Positions 5,396 through 11,762 of a stretch of DNA of 15,051 nt are shown here, in pieces (within the stretch, counting starts at the first letter, position 1; every line of letters begins with the position of its first letter). Source of the DNA: Bacteroidales bacterium UBA1735. Its GTDB lineage: Bacteria; Bacteroidota; Bacteroidia; Bacteroidales; Paludibacteraceae. The stretch covers positions 73,606 through 88,656 of the forward strand of contig DCID01000010.1 of NCBI GenBank assembly GCA_002315745.1, in the 5' to 3' direction. The notes under the pieces are model-generated. The model ran no database searches. It saw only the letters and a list, made by a program, of their open reading frames with translations, and was not told the origin of the DNA. The translations under genes and the position numbers were made by a program.

Positions 5396-6808
5396 CTATC
5401 TTTCCCGAAAAGGAAAGACACGATGGCCGAGGAGGGTGAAGAGACCGGCGGAGGTGCGGAGATAGAGGTGCCCATTGAGGAATATAATGCCCCTATCCTG
5501 CCCTTTGGGCATCCTTTCCCCATCAAGGGGTAAGGAAATATAGTCGATGTCGGTGGGAAAATCCAAGGCTTTTTCGGCATTGGGGATACCATAACCCAAA
5601 CGGGCATCGGGCTGGGCATAGCAGTGGGAAGAGCGGATGATACGCTGCCTAATCTCCTGCGCGGTAGCAGTAGGCATGGCTGACCATACGGACGCAGCTA
5701 AGCCTGCGATCAAAGGTGTAGCAAAGGAAGTGCCATTACCCGCCATCACCTTGCCGCTGGGGTTGATCAGAGCCGTTTGGTAACCAACCGCACAGAGTTC
5801 GGGCTTGACGCGACCGTCATAGGAAGGTCCATAACTCGAGAAAGCAGCCATCACACTATCCAAGCCGACGGCACCGACCGATAAGATAGAGTCGGCATCC
5901 GACGGGGTGGCTAAGTAATGCCACGTCTTATCGCCCTCATTACCCATAGCAACAACGAGTAACATCCCCTTACGGGCTGCGATAGTCGCAGCACGCGCGA
6001 CGCGCGTATGCTGACCATCCATCTGCTGATAGGACAAGTTAAAAGCAGGGTTATCAAAGTTAAAATAGCCCAACGAAACGGAGAAGATATTGACACCTAA
6101 GCTGTCGGCTTTCTCCATCGCTGCGACGAGGTTATCCATCTCCTTGGGGCTCTCGGTGAGGTTCTCCTCCGAGCGCATGAGGTAATAATCCGCCTGCGTA
6201 GCCGAACCGCGATAGTCCTCCTGCCAACCAGCGATAGTGCTGAGGCAGTGGGTGCCATGATTAGAGGACTCAAAGAAGCCCTTCGCATCGTCCGAGAAAT
6301 CAAAGGTGCCTAAGCAATGGGCACGATCGAAGCAACGCATCGTGTCCGCGTGCAGGAACCCGGCGTCGCAGATAGCCATAAGGATACCTTGCCCCTCATA
6401 GCCACGGGCATGAACAGGAGGGAGGTTATAGAGGTCGAGTTGCTTTTGAGCAGCGCCATAATCGATCTCGGAGAGCTGGGTAGATAGTTTACGAGGCATC
6501 GCCTTGGCCGTCGTGGAGTCCCGCGTCAGTTCGACAGCACGGACAAAGGAATAGGTCTTCACCTGTTCCGCTAACGCATCGGGCATGTCTGTGGTCACGC
6601 CGTTGAACCAACGGCTAGTATGCAGGATGGTCGCGCCCTTAGCACGGAGGCTGTCGATATAAATAGGCGAGACGGCATAGTCTAAGGAGTCGGTGGGGAT
6701 AGTCCACTGCATGCGCTGGGTGGTGGCACGGTCGGCAAAGGTAATGGGCTGGCTGCCCGATTTGTCGGTAAAGGTGATGAAGAATATGCTGAGTAGGGTT
6801 AATAGCAT
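5396..6808 (-). CDS. secreted S8-family subtilisin-like serine protease
   Basis: 470 residues. The start MLLTLLSIFFITFTDKSGS looks like a short signal peptide, and residues about 20-115 resemble a pro-region. The catalytic domain spans about 130-415 with the full S8 set: Asp148 in AICDAGF, His184 in SNHGTHCLSTIAG, oxyanion Asn290 in VAMGNEGD, and nucleophile Ser361 in GNGTSFATPLIAG. It should hydrolyse peptide bonds outside the cytoplasm. The C-terminus (GIIFLNGHLYLRTSAGLFTLLGHRV) resembles the short NGxLYI...GxxYNxxGQRV tails of Bacteroidales secreted proteins and may be a sorting tail. Its upstream gap holds one arm of the inverted repeat around the GxxExxY gene. All catalytic residues are present, so it is probably active; substrate unknown. 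Confidence 0.93.
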   Translation of the reverse strand: MLLTLLSIFFITFTDKSGSQPITFADRATTQRMQWTIPTDSLDYAVSPIYIDSLRAKGATILHTSRWFNGVTTDMPDALAEQVKTYSFVRAVELTRDSTTAKAMPRKLSTQLSEIDYGAAQKQLDLYNLPPVHARGYEGQGILMAICDAGFLHADTMRCFDRAHCLGTFDFSDDAKGFFESSNHGTHCLSTIAGWQEDYRGSATQADYYLMRSEENLTESPKEMDNLVAAMEKADSLGVNIFSVSLGYFNFDNPAFNLSYQQMDGQHTRVARAATIAARKGMLLVVAMGNEGDKTWHYLATPSDADSILSVGAVGLDSVMAAFSSYGPSYDGRVKPELCAVGYQTALINPSGKVMAGNGTSFATPLIAGLAASVWSAMPTATAQEIRQRIIRSSHCYAQPDARLGYGIPNAEKALDFPTDIDYISLPLDGERMPKGQDRGIIFLNGHLYLRTSAGLFTLLGHRVFPFRER

Positions 6809-6851
6809 GGTTTTATTATTTTTTAATCACAAGTCTGTCTTGCCGAATGTC

Positions 6852-6896
6852 TTAGTCCTATTTGTTATTCCACTCCGCTCCATAACGGAGGACTAA
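6852..6896 (-). other. imperfect inverted repeat in the protease leader
   Basis: TTAGTCCT (6852-6859) pairs with AGGACTAA (6889-6896). Inside, CTCCG (6873-6877) pairs with CGGAG (6886-6890). The inner right arm overlaps the outer right arm by two bases, so the two pairings compete. It lies 44 bases upstream of the protease start codon and could be a leader structure. No function can be assigned. Confidence 0.35.
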
Positions 6897-6914
6897 TTCA
6901 TTCTATAAGTCAGA

Positions 6915-6942
6915 CCACAAAGGTACAAAGATCACAAAGACG
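6915..6942. repeat. TTTGTG inverted repeat, left arm (downstream of GxxExxY gene)
   Basis: Begins CCACAAAGGTACAAAGATC and continues ACAAAGACG. Its reverse complement matches 7406-7433 over about 26 bp with three mismatches. It contains TACCTTTG on the minus strand, a match to the -7 element, but no -33 element at the right spacing, so I do not call it a promoter for the protease gene. Confidence 0.8.
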
Positions 6943-6980
6943 AGTGTGCTTCGCACTACATAAAGGCGAAGTTGCTTCGC
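6943..6980 (-). terminator. paired small hairpins after the GxxExxY gene
   Basis: GCGAAG-TTG-CTTCGC (6966-6980) is a perfect 6-bp stem 8 bases past the GxxExxY stop codon. A smaller GTGC-TTC-GCAC stem (6945-6955) follows in the transcript. Both contain TGCGAAGCA on the minus strand. The sequence after the first stem (CTTTATG) is only weakly U-rich, so this is either a weak terminator or a pair of REP-like palindromes. Confidence 0.4.
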
Positions 6981-6987
6981 AAAAATA

Positions 6988-7386
6988 CTATTTATCTAAT
7001 TCAGCGGGGTTGTTACAGTTTAGTACCCGCTTAAAGTTATCCGTATATTGGGTATCACCAAAGTTAATTAACAAACCTAACCGCTTGCCACTCATTTTCA
7101 GATATGTAAGCAATTGCGAGCGATGAATAGGCACTAATTTCTCTACGGCTTTTAGTTCAATAATTACTTTATCTTCTACTAATAAATCTACCCGATAAGC
7201 ATTATCTAATACAATACCTTCATAGTTAATAGGTAACTCTACCTCAGACTCAACACGTAATCCTTCCTGTTGTAATTCATAGTCTAACACAGTTTGGTAG
7301 GCTTTTTCTAATAGCCCTACTCCCAGTGTTTGAAGAACCTTTTGGTACTTATTATGTACTATTTTTGCTATTTCATTCTCCGTCAT
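6988..7386 (-). CDS. GxxExxY-family protein (PD-(D/E)XK nuclease-like)
   Basis: 132 residues, the usual size for the GxxExxY family. The name-giving motif is GLLEKAY at about residues 24-30, and the typical ELQQEGLRVESEVELPINYEG follows in two stretches. A PD-(D/E)XK-like core is visible as YRVDLLVEDKVIIELKAV (Asp near 67, Glu-X-Lys near 77-79). RSQLLTYLKMSGKRLGLLIN is the typical C-terminal segment. The family is widespread, often multicopy, and has no settled function; nuclease activity is only suggested by the fold. It is bracketed by inverted TTTGTG repeats 20 bp before the start and 46 bp after the stop, which suggests movement as a unit. No transposase is present. Confidence 0.92.
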   Translation of the reverse strand: MTENEIAKIVHNKYQKVLQTLGVGLLEKAYQTVLDYELQQEGLRVESEVELPINYEGIVLDNAYRVDLLVEDKVIIELKAVEKLVPIHRSQLLTYLKMSGKRLGLLINFGDTQYTDNFKRVLNCNNPAELDK

Positions 7387-7405
7387 ATCCTTATATATTT
7401 ATCGT

Positions 7406-7433
7406 TGTCTTTGTGCTCTTTGTTTCTTTGTGG
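7406..7433. repeat. TTTGTG inverted repeat, right arm (upstream of GxxExxY gene)
   Basis: Begins TGTCTTTGTGCTCTTTG and continues TTTCTTTGTGG. It is the inverted partner of 6915-6942. CTTTGTG-like units recur at 8-9 bp spacing inside each arm. The distance between the outer ends of the two arms is 519 bp. Confidence 0.8.
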
Positions 7434-7548
7434 TGGCAGCAGTAGTAAGTATCTCTGACCTCACAAGCGACACGTCGCGAAGTCGTCAGAAGAGACTTAT
7501 GGATGCTGACACTTGTGATAAACTAAGGGATCGCCCCGCGGCAAGGGC

Positions 7549-8550
7549 TTAGCCCGACGAGCGGGATTTTAGAAGTTTATCGCGGACTTGGTGCATGAGC
7601 CAGGTGGGGGTGGAGGTGGCACCGCAGATGCCGACTCTAAGAGTCGGAGTTGAAAGAGTTCTAGAAGTTCTAGAAGTTCTAGATGTTCTAGATGTTCTAG
7701 ATGTTCTAGAAAGTGGTAATGCGTCGAGGTCGTCGGGGGAGGAGAGGAAATAGGTATTGGGGTTGGCTTCGCGGCAATGTTCAAAGAGCACTTTGGCATT
7801 GGAAGACTTAGCGCCGCCGACAAAGAGAACGATGTCGTTCTCGGAGGCGAACTGCTGGAGGTGAGCGACGCGATTGGCGACGTTGCGGCAAATCGTGTCA
7901 TAGTAGTGGAAAGCCCCAAAAGTGCTAGATGTCCTAGATGTCCTAGAAGCTCTAGATGTCCTAGAATCTCTAGAATCTCTAGAAGCGCTGGAAGCGCTAG
8001 AAGTTGAAAGGGTGGCATTGATTTTATCAATCAAGGCGTGGAAGGCATCGACGGACATGGTGGTCTGAGAGAAAAGATAGATGTCGCGGGAGTAGTCTAA
8101 CTTATCCAGATCAGCCTCGGACTCGACGATGATCGCGGTGTTATTGGTCTGCCCCTGCAAGCCAATGACTTCGGCGTGACCGACCTTACCGAAGATAACG
8201 ATTTGGGCATCGCGATGCTGCTCATAGGTGAGGCGGATACGCTCCTGCAGTTTCTTGACGACAGGACAGGTGGCATCTACGATCTCGATTCCGTTATGGG
8301 CGGCGATATGATAGGTAGATGGGGGCTCGCCATGAGCACGAAGTAGGACTTTGACGTTATGCAAAGTGCGGAGATCGTCGTAATCGATGGTCTCTAAGCC
8401 CAAGTCCTCTAAGCGCTTGACCTCCTGCCCATTATGAACGATATCGCCCAAGCAGAAGAGGGGACCGCGTTGCAGTTCCTCTTCGGCAGCATGAATGGCG
8501 GAGGTCACGCCAAAGCAAAAGCCCGAGTTCTCGTCGATAGTTATTATCAT
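7549..8550 (-). CDS. ispH: 4-hydroxy-3-methylbut-2-enyl diphosphate reductase, with two repeat insertions
   Basis: The last enzyme of the MEP isoprenoid pathway, an iron-sulfur reductase making IPP and DMAPP from HMBPP in the cytoplasm. I start at the ATG at 8550 (333 residues) because it puts the first cluster cysteine at residue 12 (SGFCFGV), as in E. coli; the in-frame TTG at 8562 lies against the terminator U-run. The other cluster ligands are Cys95 (DATCPVV) and Cys221 (DTICRNVANR). Also visible are RAHGEP (His73), GKVGHAEVIGLQGQ and SQTTMSVD. The protein is longer than the usual 280-310 residues because of two Ser-Arg-Thr-type tracts, about 184-209 (before Cys221) and 281-297 (before VGICGATSTP), encoded by 9-bp CTAG arrays. 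All catalytic motifs survive, so I expect activity. A terminator separates it from rplQ. Confidence 0.95.
   Translation of the reverse strand: MIITIDENSGFCFGVTSAIHAAEEELQRGPLFCLGDIVHNGQEVKRLEDLGLETIDYDDLRTLHNVKVLLRAHGEPPSTYHIAAHNGIEIVDATCPVVKKLQERIRLTYEQHRDAQIVIFGKVGHAEVIGLQGQTNNTAIIVESEADLDKLDYSRDIYLFSQTTMSVDAFHALIDKINATLSTSSASSASRDSRDSRTSRASRTSRTSSTFGAFHYYDTICRNVANRVAHLQQFASENDIVLFVGGAKSSNAKVLFEHCREANPNTYFLSSPDDLDALPLSRTSRTSRTSRTSRTSRTLSTPTLRVGICGATSTPTWLMHQVRDKLLKSRSSG
7631..7647. repeat. 17-bp palindrome inside ispH
   Basis: CCGACTCT-A-AGAGTCGG is a perfect 8-bp dyad around one base, 13 bp from the edge of the CTAG array at 7661-7709. It encodes the PTLRVG stretch just before the conserved GICGATSTP motif. 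It could be chance or linked to how the array formed. Confidence 0.45.
7661..7709. repeat. CTAG 9-bp tandem array B, in frame in ispH
   Basis: CTAG starts at 7661, 7670, 7679, 7688, 7697 and 7706, exactly 9 bp apart. On the coding strand each unit reads TCTAGAACN and gives Ser-Arg-Thr, six times. The units are nearly identical, which suggests recent slippage or homogenisation. Confidence 0.95.
7925..8000. repeat. CTAG 9-bp tandem array C, in frame in ispH
   Basis: CTAG starts at 7925, 7934, 7943, 7952, 7961, 7970, 7979 and 7997, with CTGG at 7988: nine units in a strict 9-bp register. The coding strand gives Ser-Arg-Thr, Ser-Arg-Ala, Ser-Arg-Asp and Ser-Ser-Ala units. It is more diverged than array B, so probably older or less homogenised. 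Confidence 0.95.
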
Positions 8551-8560
8551 AGGTAAGGAC

Positions 8561-8599
8561 AAAAAAAGGGCAAAGTGTGGAACACTCTACCCTTTTTTT
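8561..8599 (-). terminator. intrinsic terminator after rplQ
   Basis: On the minus strand GGGTAGAGTGT and ACACTTTGCCC pair over 11 bp (including G-U pairs) around loop TCC, preceded by seven A and followed by seven T, then GTCC. The symmetric A and T runs make it potentially bidirectional. It ends the ribosomal protein operon 9 bases after the rplQ stop codon, and its U-run ends only 11 bases before the ispH ATG. Confidence 0.85.
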
Positions 8600-8608
8600 G
8601 AGAAATGA

Positions 8609-9097
8609 TTATTCTGCTTTAGGCTCTTCTGCCTTAGGCTCCTCAACTACTGGAGCAACCTCCTCAGCAGCAGCGGCTTTCTTTCCACCACGGCGAGTCG
8701 ATTTCTTAGCAGCCTTCTTGCCATCCTTCAGCATGTTCTCGTTATAGTCCACGAGCTCGATGATACACATCTCTGCTGCGTCACCTAAACGGAAACCTGT
8801 GCGGAGGATACGGGTGTATCCACCAGGACGGTTAGCGATCTTCTCGCTAACTTGGCCGAAGAGTTCATTGATAACCTCTTTTTGCTTGAGCTCACTGAAA
8901 ACAAGACGGCGGTTAGCCATATTGTCCTCTTTCGCACGAGTGAGCAATGGCTCCACATAGATACGGAGCGCTTTAGCCTTAGCCAACGTCGTCGAAATAC
9001 GCTTGTGCATGATGAGCGAGCAAGCCATATTAGACAGCATCGAACCGCGGTGAGCGGCCTTACGGCTAAGATGATTGAATTTCTTATTATGTCTCAT
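8609..9097 (-). CDS. rplQ: 50S ribosomal protein L17
   Basis: 162 residues. The N-terminal MRHNKKFNHLSRKAAHRGSM and central RPGGYTRILRTGFRLGDAAEMCIIEL are diagnostic of L17, which sits near the peptide exit tunnel of the large subunit. The last 45 or so residues are a Lys/Ala-rich then Glu/Pro-rich tail ending in a duplicated EEPKAE, the usual longer form in Bacteroidetes compared with about 127 residues in E. coli. The start is the ATG at 9097, 23 bases after the rpoA stop. It is the last gene of the operon. Confidence 0.97.
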   Translation of the reverse strand: MRHNKKFNHLSRKAAHRGSMLSNMACSLIMHKRISTTLAKAKALRIYVEPLLTRAKEDNMANRRLVFSELKQKEVINELFGQVSEKIANRPGGYTRILRTGFRLGDAAEMCIIELVDYNENMLKDGKKAAKKSTRRGGKKAAAAEEVAPVVEEPKAEEPKAE

Positions 9098-9120
9098 TGT
9101 TCTGTAATTTTACGATTGAA

Positions 9121-10113
9121 TTATTCGTTAACTCTGTATCTGCTAATATCCATTCCAAAAGCAAGACCATTACGCTCGAGCAGTTCGTCCAACTCGGTGA
9201 GAGATTTCTTACCGAAGTTACGGAACTTGAGCAGGTCGTTGCGGTGGAAATGTACCAACTCACCTAAGGTCTCTACCTCAGCAGCCTTCAAGCAGTTAAG
9301 CGCACGTACGGACAAGTCCATATCCTGCAACTTCTGATTGAGAAGCTGACGCATACGAAGCATCTCTTCATCCAAAGCATTATCCTTCTTGCGCGTATCC
9401 TCCTCGAGCACGATGCGTTCGTCGGAGAAGAGCATGAAGTGATAGATAAGGATCTTAGCTGCCTCGGTCAATGCGTCCTTAGGAGCGATAGAACCATCGG
9501 TAACAATCTCGAGCGTGAGTTTCTCGTAGTCGGTACGCTGCTCGACACGATAGGAGTCGATGGCATACTTAACGAGGCGGATAGGCGTATAGATACTATC
9601 TATCGCTAAGACGCCAATAGGATCGTTAGGCTTGCGATTCTCATCAGCAGGCACATAACCACGACCCTTGTTAATAGTCAACTCGATATCGAAGTCAGCA
9701 GCCTCGTCCAACTCAGCGATTTGGAGATCCGGATTGAGCACGTCGAAGTTCTGCAGCACATTGTTGAGGTCACCTGCCATGAAAGCACATGCCTTAGAGA
9801 TATGCAGACGAACGACTTCGCCCTCCTCCGTTACCTCCGCTTTGCGGATGAAACGCACTTGTTTGAGATTGAGGATGATATTGGTAACATCAGTGATTAC
9901 ACCAGGGATGGTAGCAAATTCATGATCAATACCACTGATCTTAACGGAGCAGATAGCGTAACCCTCTAATGAACTTAAGAGTACACGACGGATAGCGTTA
10001 CCAACTGTGATGCCGTAACCTGGTTCGAGCGGACGAAATTCGAATACACCACGTGTATTGCTCGACTCCAACATAATCACCTTGTCAGGTTTAATAAAAT
10101 TTAATATTGCCAT
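9121..10113 (-). CDS. rpoA: DNA-directed RNA polymerase subunit alpha
   Basis: 330 residues, the normal length. The N-terminal assembly domain (about 1-235) has FRPLEPGYGITVGNAIRRVL, GYAICSVKISGIDHEFATIPGV and DSYRVEQRTDYEKLTLEI; it dimerises and holds beta and beta'. A linker (about 236-260) leads to the alpha-CTD (about 262-320) with the helix-hairpin-helix segment LLKFRNFGKKSLTELDELL, which contacts UP-element DNA and activators. It lies 11 bases after rpsD and 23 before rplQ, the canonical alpha-operon position, which ties polymerase synthesis to ribosome synthesis. Confidence 0.98.
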   Translation of the reverse strand: MAILNFIKPDKVIMLESSNTRGVFEFRPLEPGYGITVGNAIRRVLLSSLEGYAICSVKISGIDHEFATIPGVITDVTNIILNLKQVRFIRKAEVTEEGEVVRLHISKACAFMAGDLNNVLQNFDVLNPDLQIAELDEAADFDIELTINKGRGYVPADENRKPNDPIGVLAIDSIYTPIRLVKYAIDSYRVEQRTDYEKLTLEIVTDGSIAPKDALTEAAKILIYHFMLFSDERIVLEEDTRKKDNALDEEMLRMRQLLNQKLQDMDLSVRALNCLKAAEVETLGELVHFHRNDLLKFRNFGKKSLTELDELLERNGLAFGMDISRYRVNE

Positions 10114-10124
10114 GAATTTAATTA

Positions 10125-10730
10125 TTATTTAGAGTACAACTCAACGATTAATTGTTCCTTGATGTTCTCAGGAATCTCCTCACGTGCAGGGATGTTGAGG
10201 AACTTACCAGCCTTGTCAGCCTCGTTCCACTCCAACCAACTGTACTTACCATGGTTGAAACCTTCGAGCGAAGCAGCAATCACTTCGAGTGATTTAGCTT
10301 TCTCACGAACGGCTACGACCATACCAGGTTTAACCTGGAAGGAAGGGATATTGACTACTTTACCATCGACAGTGATGTGACGGTGGCTGACCATCTGACG
10401 AGCAGCGGCACGAGTAGGTGCGATACCCAGGCGGTAAACGATGTTATCCAGACGGCACTCCAAGAGTTGAATAAGGATTTCACCGGTAATACCTTTTTGA
10501 CGGGAAGCCTGTGCGAACAAGAGACGGAACTGACGCTCTAATACACCATAGGTATATTTAGCTTTCTGCTTCTCAGCGAGCTGAGTTCCATACTCAGAAT
10601 TCTTTTTACGACGATTAACGCCGTGTTGTCCGGGAGCGTAGTTGCGCTTGTTAAGCGCCTTGTCCTCCCCAAAGATTGGTTCACCAAAACGGCGTGCAAT
10701 ACGCGATTTAGGTCCAGTATATCTTGCCAT
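10125..10730 (-). CDS. rpsD: 30S ribosomal protein S4
   Basis: 201 residues. It starts MARYTGPKSRIARRFGEPIF and contains RNYAPGQHG, the S4 RNA-binding domain (about 92-155: CRLDNIVYRLGIAPTRAAAR, VSHRHITVDGKVV) and the C-terminal VELYSK. S4 binds 16S rRNA first in assembly of the small-subunit body. The N-terminal zinc-cysteine set of some S4 proteins is absent, so this is the zinc-free form. In E. coli S4 represses the alpha operon by binding a leader; I cannot show that here. Its leader contains a tandem 8-bp repeat. Confidence 0.97.
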   Translation of the reverse strand: MARYTGPKSRIARRFGEPIFGEDKALNKRNYAPGQHGVNRRKKNSEYGTQLAEKQKAKYTYGVLERQFRLLFAQASRQKGITGEILIQLLECRLDNIVYRLGIAPTRAAARQMVSHRHITVDGKVVNIPSFQVKPGMVVAVREKAKSLEVIAASLEGFNHGKYSWLEWNEADKAGKFLNIPAREEIPENIKEQLIVELYSK

Positions 10731-10740
10731 AACTTTTTAA

Positions 10741-10767
10741 ATTTGAAAATTTGAAAATTTGAAAATT
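10741..10767. repeat. 8-bp tandem repeat in rpsK-rpsD gap
   Basis: ATTTGAAA occurs three times in perfect tandem (10741-10748, 10749-10756, 10757-10764) followed by a partial ATT. In the minus-strand transcript it reads TTTCAAAT repeats and ends 10 bases before the rpsD start codon. It fills most of the 39-base gap. Confidence 0.9.
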
Positions 10768-10769
10768 AA

Positions 10770-11159
10770 TTATACACGGCGACGTTTAGGAGGACGGCAT
10801 CCATTGTGTGGCATAGGAGTAACGTCGATAATCTCGGTTACCTCGATACCAGCAGCGACGCAAGCGCGGATAGCGCTTTCACGTCCTTGACCAGGACCCT
10901 TAACGTATGCTTTTACTTTACGCAGACCAAGATCGAAAGCGACCTTGCCGCAATCCGCAGCAGCCATCTGAGCTGCATAAGGAGTATTCTTTTTAGAGCC
11001 ACGGAAGCCCATCTTACCTGCTGAAGACCAACTAATAACTTGGCCATCAGCATTAGCCATTGTTACAATGACGTTGTTGAAAGACGACATAACGTGAAGT
11101 TGACCTACGCCATCGATCTTAACAACGCGCTTCTTAGCTGCAACTGTTTTCTTTGCCAT
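10770..11159 (-). CDS. rpsK: 30S ribosomal protein S11
   Basis: 129 residues, the normal length. Typical segments are GQLHVMSSFNNVIVTMANAD, GFRGSKKNTPYAAQMAA, VKGPGQGRESAIRA and the invariant C-terminal PHNGCRPPKRRRV. S11 lies on the platform of the small subunit and contacts 16S rRNA near the mRNA exit channel. It is 23 bases after rpsM and 39 before rpsD. Confidence 0.98.
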   Translation of the reverse strand: MAKKTVAAKKRVVKIDGVGQLHVMSSFNNVIVTMANADGQVISWSSAGKMGFRGSKKNTPYAAQMAAADCGKVAFDLGLRKVKAYVKGPGQGRESAIRACVAAGIEVTEIIDVTPMPHNGCRPPKRRRV

Positions 11160-11182
11160 AATGAGTTTGATTTTAATTGGGT

Positions 11183-11563
11183 TTACTTAGTCGCCTTCTT
11201 CTTATTAGCAACCGTTTTCTTTTTACCTTTACGCGTACGAGCGTTGTTCTTCGTAGATTGTCCACGGACTGGTAAGCCGAGACGATGACGAACACCACGG
11301 TAACAACCAATATCCATCAAACGCTTGATGTTTAATTGTGTTTCCGAACGGAGATCACCTTCGACTTTAAATTTAGCACCGATGATCTCACGGATTTTAG
11401 CTGCTTGGTCATCCGTCCAATCCTGCACTTTGATGCTTGGGTCTACGCCTGCCTCTGACAGGATCTTCTTTGCGCTTGAACGACCTAATCCGTAGATGTA
11501 AGTCAATCCGACTTCACCGCACTTATTCTGCGGCAGATCTACACCGACAATTCTTATAGCCAT
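11183..11563 (-). CDS. rpsM: 30S ribosomal protein S13
   Basis: 126 residues. It starts MAIRIVGVDLPQNKCGEVGL with YIYGLGRSSAKKIL, then GCYRGVRHRLGLPVRGQSTK and NNARTRKGKK, ending in a Lys-rich tail. S13 sits in the head of the small subunit and touches the P-site tRNA and the large subunit. It lies 49 bases after rpmJ, the usual order. Confidence 0.98.
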   Translation of the reverse strand: MAIRIVGVDLPQNKCGEVGLTYIYGLGRSSAKKILSEAGVDPSIKVQDWTDDQAAKIREIIGAKFKVEGDLRSETQLNIKRLMDIGCYRGVRHRLGLPVRGQSTKNNARTRKGKKKTVANKKKATK

Positions 11564-11612
11564 AATTCTTTACTTGGGATATTTGTTTTAAATGTTTACC
11601 AAAATGTCCAGC

Positions 11613-11729
11613 TTATCCCTGACGCATTTTCATTTTGGGTTCTTTTTTGTTAATAACATAAAGCTTACCTTTGCGGCGCACAATCTTACAGTCCGCATTG
11701 CGCTTCTTAATACTTGCTCTTACTTTCAT
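11613..11729 (-). CDS. rpmJ: 50S ribosomal protein L36
   Basis: 38 residues, translated by hand: starts MKVRASIKKRNADCKIVRRK, continues GKLYVINKKEPK and ends MKMRQG. Length and start are those of L36. Only one cysteine (Cys14) is present, so this is the zinc-free form usual in Bacteroidetes, not the CxxC zinc ribbon. I chose the ATG at 11729 because MKVRAS is the universal start; an in-frame ATG four codons upstream (11741) would add MKFF. The start codon lies in the 3' arm of a 10-bp perfect inverted repeat (11727-11749), which might affect its translation. Confidence 0.96.
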   Translation of the reverse strand: MKVRASIKKRNADCKIVRRKGKLYVINKKEPKMKMRQG

Positions 11730-11749
11730 AAAAAATTTCATTTTTTATG
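11727..11749 (-). promoter_or_regulatory. inverted repeat containing the rpmJ start codon
   Basis: In the transcript CAUAAAAAAU-GAA-AUUUUUUAUG makes a perfect 10-bp stem with a 3-base loop, and the final AUG is the rpmJ start codon. The stem is almost all A-U, so stability is modest, but it would cover the start codon. It may be a translational control element or simply a product of A/T-rich leader sequence. Confidence 0.45.
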
Positions 11750-11762
11750 GAGCTTTGGCTGC

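Noticed and set aside
5400..5417. CTTTCC/GGAAAG hairpin as protease terminator
   Set aside because: It overlaps the end of the coding sequence and is not followed by a U-run.
5264..5533. Plus-strand open frame with Pro-Arg-Cys repeats
   Set aside because: The Cys/Pro/Arg pattern comes from the CTAG array, and the rest is antisense to the protease gene.
5206..5619. Minus-strand open frame with Leu-Gly-His repeats across the protease end
   Set aside because: It overlaps the protease in another frame, and its repeats are just the CTAG array translated.
6918..6925. TACCTTTG as a promoter -7 element for the protease
   Set aside because: No -33 element at about 20 bp upstream; the match arises from the TTTGTG repeat itself.
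6915..7433. Insertion sequence
   Set aside because: Inverted repeats are present but there is no transposase and no clear target-site duplication, so I call it only a possible mobile unit.
7661..8000. CRISPR-like array
   Set aside because: Units are 9 bp, directly tandem with no spacers, and inside a coding gene; no cas genes are present.
7569..8030. Alternative-frame Leu/Ser-rich open frame inside ispH
   Set aside because: It is a shadow of ispH kept open by the 9-bp arrays; no start context or domain.
8551..8562. TTG start for ispH at 8562
   Set aside because: It would begin within the terminator U-run. The ATG at 8550 places the first cluster cysteine at residue 12 as in characterised IspH.
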